Below, piece after piece: positions 28,001-41,748 of a stretch of DNA of 64,000 bases. Below the pieces are notes generated by a model, which saw only the letters and a list, made by a program, of their open reading frames with translations, ran no database searches and had not been told where the DNA came from. Each line of letters opens with the position of its first letter. Position 1 is the stretch's first letter. Source of the stretch: Elmis aenea (lineage: Eukaryota; Arthropoda; Insecta; Coleoptera; Elmidae); the NCBI GenBank assembly GCA_947652605.1, contig OX393576.1:55342966-55406965 (forward strand). Direction: 5' to 3'. A program made the translations under genes and the position numbers.

Positions 28001-31000
28001 AAAAGTGTTTTATTTGCACTTTCTTTACATCGTTGGATGCGCCAGTCTGTTAGCTACATTTTGAACACCGAATCAAAATTTTCGGCACGCTAATAACGGA
28101 GTTACGATTTTTTTTGTAGACCGAGATGTTTTTATTTTTGCGTGCGAACTCTTGGCATATTGCCGGACCTTTTTCAGACGGCCGTGGATGATATCAAAAA
28201 GTGTTTTATTTGCACTTTATTTACATCGTTGGATGCGCCAGTCTTTTAGCTACATTTTAAACACCGAATCAAAATTTTCGGTCCGCTAATAACGGAGTTA
28301 CGAATTTTTTTGTAGACCGAGATGTTTTTATTTTTGCGTGCGAACTCTTGGCATATTGCCGGACCTTTTTCAGACGGCCGTGGATGATATCAAAAAGTGT
28401 TTTATTTGCACTTTCTTTACATCGTTGGATGCGCCAGTCTGTTAGCTACATTTTGAACACCGAATCAAAATTTTCGGCACGCTAATAACGGAGTTACGAT
28501 TTTTTTTGTAGACCGAGATGTTTTTATTTTTGCGTGCGAACTCTTGGCATATTGCCGGACCTTTTTCAGACGGCCGTGGATGATATCAAAAAGTGTTTTA
28601 TTTGCACTTTCTTTACATCGTTGGATGCGCCAGTCTGTTAGCTACATTTTGAACACCGAATCAAAATTTTCGGCACGCTAATAACGGAGTTACGAATTTT
28701 TTTGTAGACCGAGATGTTTTTATTTTTGCGTGCGAACTCTTGGCATATTGCCGGACCTTTTTCAGACGGCCGTGGATGATATCAAAAAGTGTTTTATTTG
28801 CACTTTATTTACATCGTTGGATGCGCCAGTCTTTTAGCTACATTTTAAACACCGAATCAAAATTTTCGGTCCGCTAATAACGGAGTTACGATTTTTTTTG
28901 TAGACCGAGATGTTTTTATTTTTGCGTGCGAACTCTTGGCATATTGCCGGACCTTTTTCAGACGGCCGTGGATGATATCAAAAAGTGTTTTATTTGCACT
29001 TTCTTTACATCGTTGGATGCGCCAGTCTGTTAGCTACATTTTGAACACCGAATCAAAATTTTCGGCACGCTAATAACGGAGTTACGATTTTTTTTGTAGA
29101 CCGAGATGTTTTTATTTTTGCGTGCGAACTCTTGGCATATTGCCGGACCTTTTTCAGACGGCCGTGGATGATATCAAAAAGTGTTTTATTTGCACTTTAT
29201 TTACATCGTTGGATGCGCCAGTCTTTTAGCTACATTTTAAACACCGAATCAAAATTTTCGGTCCGCTAATAACGGAGTTACGAATTTTTTTGTAGACCGA
29301 GATGTTTTTATTTTTGCGTGCGAACTCTTGGCATATTGCCGGACCTTTTTCAGACGGCCGTGGATGATATCAAAAAGTGTTTTATTTGCACTTTATTTAC
29401 ATCGTTGGATGCGCCAGTCTGTTAGCTACATTTTGAACACCGAATCAAAATTTTCGGCACGCTAATAACGGAGTTACGATTTTTTTTGTAGACCGAGATG
29501 TTTTTATTTTTGCGTGCGAACTCTTGGCATATTGCCGGACCTTTTTCAGACGGCCGTGGATGATATCAAAAAGTGTTTTATTTGCACTTTCTTTACATCG
29601 TTGGATGCGCCAGTCTGTTAGCTACATTTTGAACACCGAATCAAAATTTTCGGCACGCTAATAACGGAGTTACGATTTTTTTTGTAGACCGAGATGTTTT
29701 TATTTTTGCGTGCGAACTCTTGGCATATTGCCGGACCTTTTTCAGACGGCCGTGGATGATATCAAAAAGTGTTTTATTTGCACTTTCTTTACATCGTTGG
29801 ATGCGCCAGTCTGTTAGCTACATTTTGAACACCGAATCAAAATTTTCGGCACGCTAATAACGGAGTTACGATTTTTTTTGTAGACCGAGATGTTTTTATT
29901 TTTGCGTGCGAACTCTTGGCATATTGCCGGACCTTTTTCAGACGGCCGTGGATGATATCAAAAAGTGTTTTATTTGCACTTTCTTTACATCGTTGGATGC
30001 GCCAGTCTGTTAGCTACATTTTGAACACCGAATCAAAATTTTCGGTCCGCTAATAACAGAGTTACGAATTTTTTTGTAGACCGAGATGTTTTTATTTTTG
30101 CGAGCGAACTCTTGGCATATTGCCGGACCTTTTTCAGACGGCCGTGGATGATATCAAAAAGTGTTTTATTTGCACTTTCTTTACATCGTTGGATGCGCCA
30201 GTCTGTTAGCTACATTTTGAACACCGAATCAAAATTTTCGGTCCGCTAATAACAGAGTTACGAATTTTTTTGTAGACCGAGATGTTTTTATTTTTGCGAG
30301 CGAACTCTTGGCATATTGCCGGACCTTTTTCAGACGGCCGTGGATGATATCAAAAAGTGTTTTATTTGCACTTTCTTTACATCGTTGGATGCGCCAGTCT
30401 GTTAGCTACATTTTGAACACCGAATCAAAATTTTCGGTCCGCTAATAACAGAGTTACGAATTTTTTTGTAGACCGAGATGTTTTTATTTTTGCGAGCTAA
30501 CTCTTGGCATATTGCCGGACCTTTTTCAGACGGCCGTGGATGATATCAAAAAGTGTTTTATTTGCACTTTATTTACATCGTTGGATGCGCCAGTCTTTTA
30601 GCTACATTTTAAACACCGAATCAAAATTTTCGGTCCGCTAATAACGGAGTTACGAATTTTTTTGTAGACCGAGATGTTTTTATTTTTGCGTGCGAACTCT
30701 TGGCATATTGCCGGACCTTTTTCAGACGGCCGTGGATGATATCAAAAAGTGTTTTATTTGCACTTTCTTTACATCGTTGGATGCGCCAGTCTGTTAGCTA
30801 CATTTTGAACACCGAATCAAAATTTTCGGCACGCTAATAACGGAGTTACGATTTTTTTTGTAGACCGAGATGTTTTTATTTTTGCGTGCGAACTCTTGGC
30901 ATATTGCCGGACCTTTTTCAGACGGCCGTGGATGATATCAAAAAGTGTTTTATTTGCACTTTATTTACATCGTTGGATGCGCCAGTCTTTTAGCTACATT

Positions 31001-32144
31001 TTAAACACCGAATCAAAATTTTCGGTCCGCTAATAACGGAGTTACGAATTTTTTTGTAGACCGAGATGTTTTTATTTTTGCGTGCGAACTCTTGGCATAT
31101 TGCCGGACCTTTTTCAGACGGCCGTGGATGATATCAAAAAGTGTTTTATTTGCACTTTCTTTACATCGTTGGATGCGCCAGTCTGTTAGCTACATTTTGA
31201 ACACCGAATCAAAATTTTCGGCACGCTAATAACGGAGTTACGATTTTTTTTGTAGACCGAGATGTTTTTATTTTTGCGTGCGAACTCTTGGCATATTGCC
31301 GGACCTTTTTCAGACGGCCGTGGATGATATCAAAAAGTGTTTTATTTGCACTTTCTTTACATCGTTGGATGCGCCAGTCTGTTAGCTACATTTTGAACAC
31401 CGAATCAAAATTTTCGGCACGCTAATAACGGAGTTACGATTTTTTTTGTAGACCGAGATGTTTTTATTTTTGCGTGCGAACTCTTGGCATATTGCCGGAC
31501 CTTTTTCAGACGGCCGTGGATGATATCAAAAAGTGTTTCATTTGCACTTTATTTACATCGTTGGATGCGCCAGTCTTTTAGCTACATTTTAAACACCGAA
31601 TCAAAATTTTCGGTCCGCTAATAACGGAGTTACGATTTTTTTTGTAGACCGAGATGTTTTTATTTTTGCGTGCGAACTCTTGGCATATTGCCGGACCTTT
31701 TTCAGACGGCCGTGGATGATATCAAAAAGTGTTTTATTTGCACTTTCTTTACATCGTTGGATGCGCCAGTCTGTTAGCTACATTTTGAACACCGAATCAA
31801 AATTTTCGGCACGCTAATAACGGAGTTACGATTTTTTTTGTAGACCGAGATGTTTTTATTTTTGCGTGCGAACTCTTGGCATATTGCCGGACCTTTTTCA
31901 GACGGCCGTGGATGATATCAAAAAGTGTTTTATTTGCACTTTATTTACATCGTTGGATGCGCCAGTCTTTTAGCTACATTTTAAACACCGAATCAAAATT
32001 TTCGGTCCGCTAATAACGGAGTTACGAATTTTTTTGTAGACCGAGATGTTTTTATTTTTGCGTGCGAACTCTTGGCATATTGCCGGACCTTTTTCAGACG
32101 GCCGTGGATGATATCAAAAAGTGTTTTATTTGCACTTTATTTAC
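25089..32144. repeat. Satellite segment with a 14-monomer (2744-bp) higher-order period
   Basis: The type order 23233232 starts at monomers 129, 143 and 157, that is every 14 monomers (25089, 27833, 30577). It appears again at monomer 173 (33713), after a 16-monomer step. In each occurrence the sixth member is an unusual type-2 copy with T instead of A at position 80. In three of the four (129, 157, 173) the copy before it ends with C at position 179; the copy at 28617-28812 lacks that C and has A80 instead. This is the most regular higher-order structure in the array. Confidence 0.75.
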
Positions 32145-35100
32145 ATCGTTGGATGCGCCAGTCTGTTAGCTACATTTTGAACACCGAATCAAAATTTTCG
32201 GCACGCTAATAACGGAGTTACGATTTTTTTTGTAGACCGAGATGTTTTTATTTTTGCGTGCGAACTCTTGGCATATTGCCGGACCTTTTTCAGACGGCCG
32301 TGGATGATATCAAAAAGTGTTTTATTTGCACTTTCTTTACATCGTTGGATGCGCCAGTCTGTTAGCTACATTTTGAACACCGAATCAAAATTTTCGGCAC
32401 GCTAATAACGGAGTTACGATTTTTTTTGTAGACCGAGATGTTTTTATTTTTGCGTGCGAACTCTTGGCATATTGCCGGACCTTTTTCAGACGGCCGTGGA
32501 TGATATCAAAAAGTGTTTCATTTGCACTTTATTTACATCGTTGGATGCGCCAGTCTTTTAGCTACATTTTAAACACCGAATCAAAATTTTCGGTCCGCTA
32601 ATAACGGAGTTACGATTTTTTTTGTAGACCGAGATGTTTTTATTTTTGCGTGCGAACTCTTGGCATATTGCCGGACCTTTTTCAGACGGCCGTGGATGAT
32701 ATCAAAAAGTGTTTTATTTGCACTTTCTTTACATCGTTGGATGCGCCAGTCTGTTAGCTACATTTTGAACACCGAATCAAAATTTTCGGCACGCTAATAA
32801 CGGAGTTACGATTTTTTTTGTAGACCGAGATGTTTTTATTTTTGCGTGCGAACTCTTGGCATATTGCCGGACCTTTTTCAGACGGCCGTGGATGATATCA
32901 AAAAGTGTTTTATTTGCACTTTATTTACATCGTTGGATGCGCCAGTCTTTTAGCTACATTTTAAACACCGAATCAAAATTTTCGGTCCGCTAATAACGGA
33001 GTTACGAATTTTTTTGTAGACCGAGATGTTTTTATTTTTGCGTGCGAACTCTTGGCATATTGCCGGACCTTTTTCAGACGGCCGTGGATGATATCAAAAA
33101 GTGTTTTATTTGCACTTTCTTTACATCGTTGGATGCGCCAGTCTGTTAGCTACATTTTGAACACCGAATCAAAATTTTCGGTCCGCTAATAACAGAGTTA
33201 CGAATTTTTTTGTAGACCGAGATGTTTTTATTTTTGCGAGCTAACTCTTGGCATATTGCCGGACCTTTTTCAGACGGCCGTGGATGATATCAAAAAGTGT
33301 TTTATTTGCACTTTATTTACATCGTTGGATGCGCCAGTCTTTTAGCTACATTTTAAACACCGAATCAAAATTTTCGGTCCGCTAATAACGGAGTTACGAA
33401 TTTTTTTGTAGACCGAGATGTTTTTATTTTTGCGTGCGAACTCTTGGCATATTGCCGGACCTTTTTCAGACGGCCGTGGATGATATCAAAAAGTGTTTTA
33501 TTTGCACTTTCTTTACATCGTTGGATGCGCCAGTCTGTTAGCTACATTTTGAACACCGAATCAAAATTTTCGGCACGCTAATAACGGAGTTACGATTTTT
33601 TTTGTAGACCGAGATGTTTTTATTTTTGCGTGCGAACTCTTGGCATATTGCCGGACCTTTTTCAGACGGCCGTGGATGATATCAAAAAGTGTTTTATTTG
33701 CACTTTATTTACATCGTTGGATGCGCCAGTCTTTTAGCTACATTTTAAACACCGAATCAAAATTTTCGGTCCGCTAATAACGGAGTTACGAATTTTTTTG
33801 TAGACCGAGATGTTTTTATTTTTGCGTGCGAACTCTTGGCATATTGCCGGACCTTTTTCAGACGGCCGTGGATGATATCAAAAAGTGTTTTATTTGCACT
33901 TTCTTTACATCGTTGGATGCGCCAGTCTGTTAGCTACATTTTGAACACCGAATCAAAATTTTCGGCACGCTAATAACGGAGTTACGATTTTTTTTGTAGA
34001 CCGAGATGTTTTTATTTTTGCGTGCGAACTCTTGGCATATTGCCGGACCTTTTTCAGACGGCCGTGGATGATATCAAAAAGTGTTTTATTTGCACTTTAT
34101 TTACATCGTTGGATGCGCCAGTCTTTTAGCTACATTTTAAACACCGAATCAAAATTTTCGGTCCGCTAATAACGGAGTTACGAATTTTTTTGTAGACCGA
34201 GATGTTTTTATTTTTGCGTGCGAACTCTTGGCATATTGCCGGACCTTTTTCAGACGGCCGTGGATGATATCAAAAAGTGTTTTATTTGCACTTTATTTAC
34301 ATCGTTGGATGCGCCAGTCTGTTAGCTACATTTTGAACACCGAATCAAAATTTTCGGCACGCTAATAACGGAGTTACGATTTTTTTTGTAGACCGAGATG
34401 TTTTTATTTTTGCGTGCGAACTCTTGGCATATTGCCGGACCTTTTTCAGACGGCCGTGGATGATATCAAAAAGTGTTTTATTTGCACTTTCTTTACATCG
34501 TTGGATGCGCCAGTCTGTTAGCTACATTTTGAACACCGAATCAAAATTTTCGGCACGCTAATAACGGAGTTACGATTTTTTTTGTAGACCGAGATGTTTT
34601 TATTTTTGCGTGCGAACTCTTGGCATATTGCCGGACCTTTTTCAGACGGCCGTGGATGATATCAAAAAGTGTTTCATTTGCACTTTATTTACATCGTTGG
34701 ATGCGCCAGTCTTTTAGCTACATTTTAAACACCGAATCAAAATTTTCGGTCCGCTAATAACGGAGTTACGATTTTTTTTGTAGACCGAGATGTTTTTATT
34801 TTTGCGTGCGAACTCTTGGCATATTGCCGGACCTTTTTCAGACGGCCGTGGATGATATCAAAAAGTGTTTTATTTGCACTTTCTTTACATCGTTGGATGC
34901 GCCAGTCTGTTAGCTACATTTTGAACACCGAATCAAAATTTTCGGCACGCTAATAACGGAGTTACGATTTTTTTTGTAGACCGAGATGTTTTTATTTTTG
35001 CGTGCGAACTCTTGGCATATTGCCGGACCTTTTTCAGACGGCCGTGGATGATATCAAAAAGTGTTTTATTTGCACTTTATTTACATCGTTGGATGCGCCA

Positions 35101-35280
35101 GTCTTTTAGCTACATTTTAAACACCGAATCAAAATTTTCGGTCCGCTAATAACGGAGTTACGAATTTTTTTGTAGACCGAGATGTTTTTATTTTTGCGTG
35201 CGAACTCTTGGCATATTGCCGGACCTTTTTCAGACGGCCGTGGATGATATCAAAAAGTGTTTTATTTGCACTTTCTTTAC
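31361..35280. repeat. Satellite stretch carrying rare marker variants that track recent duplications
   Basis: A rare C at monomer position 179 (TTTCATTT instead of TTTTATTT) occurs at 31539, 32519 and 34675 here, and also at 19191 and 26051. Each time it is followed by a type-2 copy with T at position 80. The distances are whole multiples of 196 (35, 28, 5 and 11 monomers). A second rare change, T at position 118, occurs at 30498 and 33242, 14 monomers apart. Linked rare variants spread over blocks show that exchange moved groups of monomers, not single ones. Confidence 0.8.
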
Positions 35281-38200
35281 ATCGTTGGATGCGCCAGTCT
35301 GTTAGCTACATTTTGAACACCGAATCAAAATTTTCGGTCCGCTAATAACAGAGTTACGAATTTTTTTGTAGACCGAGATGTTTTTATTTTTGCGAGCGAA
35401 CTCTTGGCATATTGCCGGACCTTTTTCAGACGGCCGTGGATGATATCAAAAAGTGTTTTATTTGCACTTTATTTACATCGTTGGATGCGCCAGTCTTTTA
35501 GCTACATTTTAAACACCGAATCAAAATTTTCGGTCCGCTAATAACGGAGTTACGAATTTTTTTGTAGACCGAGATGTTTTTATTTTTGCGTGCGAACTCT
35601 TGGCATATTGCCGGACCTTTTTCAGACGGCCGTGGATGATATCAAAAAGTGTTTTATTTGCACTTTCTTTACATCGTTGGATGCGCCAGTCTGTTAGCTA
35701 CATTTTGAACACCGAATCAAAATTTTCGGCACGCTAATAACGGAGTTACGATTTTTTTTGTAGACCGAGATGTTTTTATTTTTGCGTGCGAACTCTTGGC
35801 ATATTGCCGGACCTTTTTCAGACGGCCGTGGATGATATCAAAAAGTGTTTTATTTGCACTTTCTTTACATCGTTGGATGCGCCAGTCTGTTAGCTACATT
35901 TTGAACACCGAATCAAAATTTTCGGTCCGCTAATAACAGAGTTACGAATTTTTTTGTAGACCGAGATGTTTTTATTTTTGCGAGCGAACTCTTGGCATAT
36001 TGCCGGACCTTTTTCAGACGGCCGTGGATGATATCAAAAAGTGTTTTATTTGCACTTTCTTTACATCGTTGGATGCGCCAGTCTGTTAGCTACATTTTGA
36101 ACACCGAATCAAAATTTTCGGTCCGCTAATAACAGAGTTACGAATTTTTTTGTAGACCGAGATGTTTTTATTTTTGCGAGCGAACTCTTGGCATATTGCC
36201 GGACCTTTTTCAGACGGCCGTGGATGATATCAAAAAGTGTTTTATTTGCACTTTATTTACATCGTTGGATGCGCCAGTCTTTTAGCTACATTTTAAACAC
36301 CGAATCAAAATTTTCGGTCCGCTAATAACGGAGTTACGAATTTTTTTGTAGACCGAGATGTTTTTATTTTTGCGAGCGAACTCTTGGCATATTGCCGGAC
36401 CTTTTTCAGACGGCCGTGGATGATATCAAAAAGTGTTTTATTTGCACTTTATTTACATCGTTGGATGCGCCAGTCTTTTAGCTACATTTTAAACACCGAA
36501 TCAAAATTTTCGGTCCGCTAATAACGGAGTTACGAATTTTTTTGTAGACCGAGATGTTTTTATTTTTGCGTGCGAACTCTTGGCATATTGCCGGACCTTT
36601 TTCAGACGGCCGTGGATGATATCAAAAAGTGTTTTATTTGCACTTTCTTTACATCGTTGGATGCGCCAGTCTGTTAGCTACATTTTGAACACCGAATCAA
36701 AATTTTCGGTCCGCTAATAACGGAGTTACGAATTTTTTTGTAGACCGAGATGTTTTTATTTTTGCGTGCGAACTCTTGGCATATTGCCGGACCTTTTTCA
36801 GACGGCCGTGGATGATATCAAAAAGTGTTTTATTTGCACTTTCTTTACATCGTTGGATGCGCCAGTCTGTTAGCTACATTTTGAACACCGAATCAAAATT
36901 TTCGGCACGCTAATAACGGAGTTACGATTTTTTTTGTAGACCGAGATGTTTTTATTTTTGCGTGCGAACTCTTGGCATATTGCCGGACCTTTTTCAGACG
37001 GCCGTGGATGATATCAAAAAGTGTTTTATTTGCACTTTCTTTACATCGTTGGATGCGCCAGTCTGTTAGCTACATTTTGAACACCGAATCAAAATTTTCG
37101 GTCCGCTAATAACAGAGTTACGAATTTTTTTGTAGACCGAGATGTTTTTATTTTTGCGAGCGAACTCTTGGCATATTGCCGGACCTTTTTCAGACGGCCG
37201 TGGATGATATCAAAAAGTGTTTTATTTGCACTTTCTTTACATCGTTGGATGCGCCAGTCTGTTAGCTACATTTTGAACACCGAATCAAAATTTTCGGTCC
37301 GCTAATAACAGAGTTACGAATTTTTTTGTAGACCGAGATGTTTTTATTTTTGCGAGCGAACTCTTGGCATATTGCCGGACCTTTTTCAGACGGCCGTGGA
37401 TGATATCAAAAAGTGTTTTATTTGCACTTTCTTTACATCGTTGGATGCGCCAGTCTGTTAGCTACATTTTGAACACCGAATCAAAATTTTCGGTCCGCTA
37501 ATAACAGAGTTACGAATTTTTTTGTAGACCGAGATGTTTTTATTTTTGCGAGCGAACTCTTGGCATATTGCCGGACCTTTTTCAGACGGCCGTGGATGAT
37601 ATCAAAAAGTGTTTTATTTGCACTTTATTTACATCGTTGGATGCGCCAGTCTTTTAGCTACATTTTAAACACCGAATCAAAATTTTCGGTCCGCTAATAA
37701 CGGAGTTACGAATTTTTTTGTAGACCGAGATGTTTTTATTTTTGCGTGCGAACTCTTGGCATATTGCCGGACCTTTTTCAGACGGCCGTGGATGATATCA
37801 AAAAGTGTTTTATTTGCACTTTCTTTACATCGTTGGATGCGCCAGTCTGTTAGCTACATTTTGAACACCGAATCAAAATTTTCGGTCCGCTAATAACAGA
37901 GTTACGAATTTTTTTGTAGACCGAGATGTTTTTATTTTTGCGAGCGAACTCTTGGCATATTGCCGGACCTTTTTCAGACGGCCGTGGATGATATCAAAAA
38001 GTGTTTTATTTGCACTTTATTTACATCGTTGGATGCGCCAGTCTGTTAGCTACATTTTGAACACCGAATCAAAATTTTCGGCACGCTAATAACGGAGTTA
38101 CGATTTTTTTTGTAGACCGAGATGTTTTTATTTTTGCGTGCGAACTCTTGGCATATTGCCGGACCTTTTTCAGACGGCCGTGGATGATATCAAAAAGTGT

Positions 38201-41200
38201 TTTATTTGCACTTTCTTTACATCGTTGGATGCGCCAGTCTGTTAGCTACATTTTGAACACCGAATCAAAATTTTCGGTCCGCTAATAACAGAGTTACGAA
38301 TTTTTTTGTAGACCGAGATGTTTTTATTTTTGCGAGCGAACTCTTGGCATATTGCCGGACCTTTTTCAGACGGCCGTGGATGATATCAAAAAGTGTTTTA
38401 TTTGCACTTTCTTTACATCGTTGGATGCGCCAGTCTGTTAGCTACATTTTGAACACCGAATCAAAATTTTCGGTCCGCTAATAACAGAGTTACGAATTTT
38501 TTTGTAGACCGAGATGTTTTTATTTTTGCGAGCGAACTCTTGGCATATTGCCGGACCTTTTTCAGACGGCCGTGGATGATATCAAAAAGTGTTTTATTTG
38601 CACTTTATTTACATCGTTGGATGCGCCAGTCTTTTAGCTACATTTTAAACACCGAATCAAAATTTTCGGTCCGCTAATAACGGAGTTACGATTTTTTTTG
38701 TAGACCGAGATGTTTTTATTTTTGCGTGCGAACTCTTGGCATATTGCCGGACCTTTTTCAGACGGCCGTGGATGATATCAAAAAGTGTTTTATTTGCACT
38801 TTCTTTACATCGTTGGATGCGCCAGTCTGTTAGCTACATTTTGAACACCGAATCAAAATTTTCGGCACGCTAATAACGGAGTTACGATTTTTTTTGTAGA
38901 CCGAGATGTTTTTATTTTTGCGTGCGAACTCTTGGCATATTGCCGGACCTTTTTCAGACGGCCGTGGATGATATCAAAAAGTGTTTTATTTGCACTTTCT
39001 TTACATCGTTGGATGCGCCAGTCTGTTAGCTACATTTTGAACACCGAATCAAAATTTTCGGTCCGCTAATAACAGAGTTACGAATTTTTTTGTAGACCGA
39101 GATGTTTTTATTTTTGCGAGCGAACTCTTGGCATATTGCCGGACCTTTTTCAGACGGCCGTGGATGATATCAAAAAGTGTTTTATTTGCACTTTCTTTAC
39201 ATCGTTGGATGCGCCAGTCTGTTAGCTACATTTTGAACACCGAATCAAAATTTTCGGTCCGCTAATAACAGAGTTACGAATTTTTTTGTAGACCGAGATG
39301 TTTTTATTTTTGCGAGCGAACTCTTGGCATATTGCCGGACCTTTTTCAGACGGCCGTGGATGATATCAAAAAGTGTTTTATTTGCACTTTCTTTACATCG
39401 TTGGATGCGCCAGTCTGTTAGCTACATTTTGAACACCGAATCAAAATTTTCGGTCCGCTAATAACAGAGTTACGAATTTTTTTGTAGACCGAGATGTTTT
39501 TATTTTTGCGAGCGAACTCTTGGCATATTGCCGGACCTTTTTCAGACGGCCGTGGATGATATCAAAAAGTGTTTTATTTGCACTTTATTTACATCGTTGG
39601 ATGCGCCAGTCTTTTAGCTACATTTTAAACACCGAATCAAAATTTTCGGTCCGCTAATAACGGAGTTACGAATTTTTTTGTAGACCGAGATGTTTTTATT
39701 TTTGCGTGCGAACTCTTGGCATATTGCCGGACCTTTTTCAGACGGCCGTGGATGATATCAAAAAGTGTTTTATTTGCACTTTCTTTACATCGTTGGATGC
39801 GCCAGTCTGTTAGCTACATTTTGAACACCGAATCAAAATTTTCGGTCCGCTAATAACAGAGTTACGAATTTTTTTGTAGACCGAGATGTTTTTATTTTTG
39901 CGAGCGAACTCTTGGCATATTGCCGGACCTTTTTCAGACGGCCGTGGATGATATCAAAAAGTGTTTTATTTGCACTTTATTTACATCGTTGGATGCGCCA
40001 GTCTGTTAGCTACATTTTGAACACCGAATCAAAATTTTCGGTCCGCTAATAACAGAGTTACGAATTTTTTTGTAGACCGAGATGTTTTTATTTTTGCGAG
40101 CGAACTCTTGGCATATTGCCGGACCTTTTTCAGACGGCCGTGGATGATATCAAAAAGTGTTTTATTTGCACTTTCTTTACATCGTTGGATGCGCCAGTCT
40201 GTTAGCTACATTTTGAACACCGAATCAAAATTTTCGGTCCGCTAATAACAGAGTTACGAATTTTTTTGTAGACCGAGATGTTTTTATTTTTGCGAGCGAA
40301 CTCTTGGCATATTGCCGGACCTTTTTCAGACGGCCGTGGATGATATCAAAAAGTGTTTTATTTGCACTTTATTTACATCGTTGGATGCGCCAGTCTTTTA
40401 GCTACATTTTAAACACCGAATCAAAATTTTCGGTCCGCTAATAACGGAGTTACGAATTTTTTTGTAGACCGAGATGTTTTTATTTTTGCGTGCGAACTCT
40501 TGGCATATTGCCGGACCTTTTTCAGACGGCCGTGGATGATATCAAAAAGTGTTTTATTTGCACTTTCTTTACATCGTTGGATGCGCCAGTCTGTTAGCTA
40601 CATTTTGAACACCGAATCAAAATTTTCGGCACGCTAATAACGGAGTTACGATTTTTTTTGTAGACCGAGATGTTTTTATTTTTGCGTGCGAACTCTTGGC
40701 ATATTGCCGGACCTTTTTCAGACGGCCGTGGATGATATCAAAAAGTGTTTTATTTGCACTTTATTTACATCGTTGGATGCGCCAGTCTTTTAGCTACATT
40801 TTAAACACCGAATCAAAATTTTCGGTCCGCTAATAACGGAGTTACGAATTTTTTTGTAGACCGAGATGTTTTTATTTTTGCGTGCGAACTCTTGGCATAT
40901 TGCCGGACCTTTTTCAGACGGCCGTGGATGATATCAAAAAGTGTTTTATTTGCACTTTCTTTACATCGTTGGATGCGCCAGTCTGTTAGCTACATTTTGA
41001 ACACCGAATCAAAATTTTCGGCACGCTAATAACGGAGTTACGATTTTTTTTGTAGACCGAGATGTTTTTATTTTTGCGTGCGAACTCTTGGCATATTGCC
41101 GGACCTTTTTCAGACGGCCGTGGATGATATCAAAAAGTGTTTTATTTGCACTTTCTTTACATCGTTGGATGCGCCAGTCTGTTAGCTACATTTTGAACAC

Positions 41201-41748
41201 CGAATCAAAATTTTCGGTCCGCTAATAACAGAGTTACGAATTTTTTTGTAGACCGAGATGTTTTTATTTTTGCGAGCGAACTCTTGGCATATTGCCGGAC
41301 CTTTTTCAGACGGCCGTGGATGATATCAAAAAGTGTTTTATTTGCACTTTCTTTACATCGTTGGATGCGCCAGTCTGTTAGCTACATTTTGAACACCGAA
41401 TCAAAATTTTCGGTCCGCTAATAACGGAGTTACGATTTTTTTTGTAGACCGAGATGTTTTTATTTTTGCGAGCGAACTCTTGGCATATTGCCGGACCTTT
41501 TTCAGACGGCCGTGGATAATATCAAAAAGTGTTTTATTTGCACTTTCTTTACATCGTTGGATGCGCCAGTCTGTTAGCTACATTTTGAACACCGAATCAA
41601 AATTTTCGGCACGCTAATAACGGAGTTACGATTTTTTTTGTAGACCGAGATGTTTTTATTTTTGCGTGCGAACTCTTGGCATATTGCCGGACCTTTTTCA
41701 GACGGCCGTGGATGATATCAAAAAGTGTTTTATTTGCACGTTCTTTAC

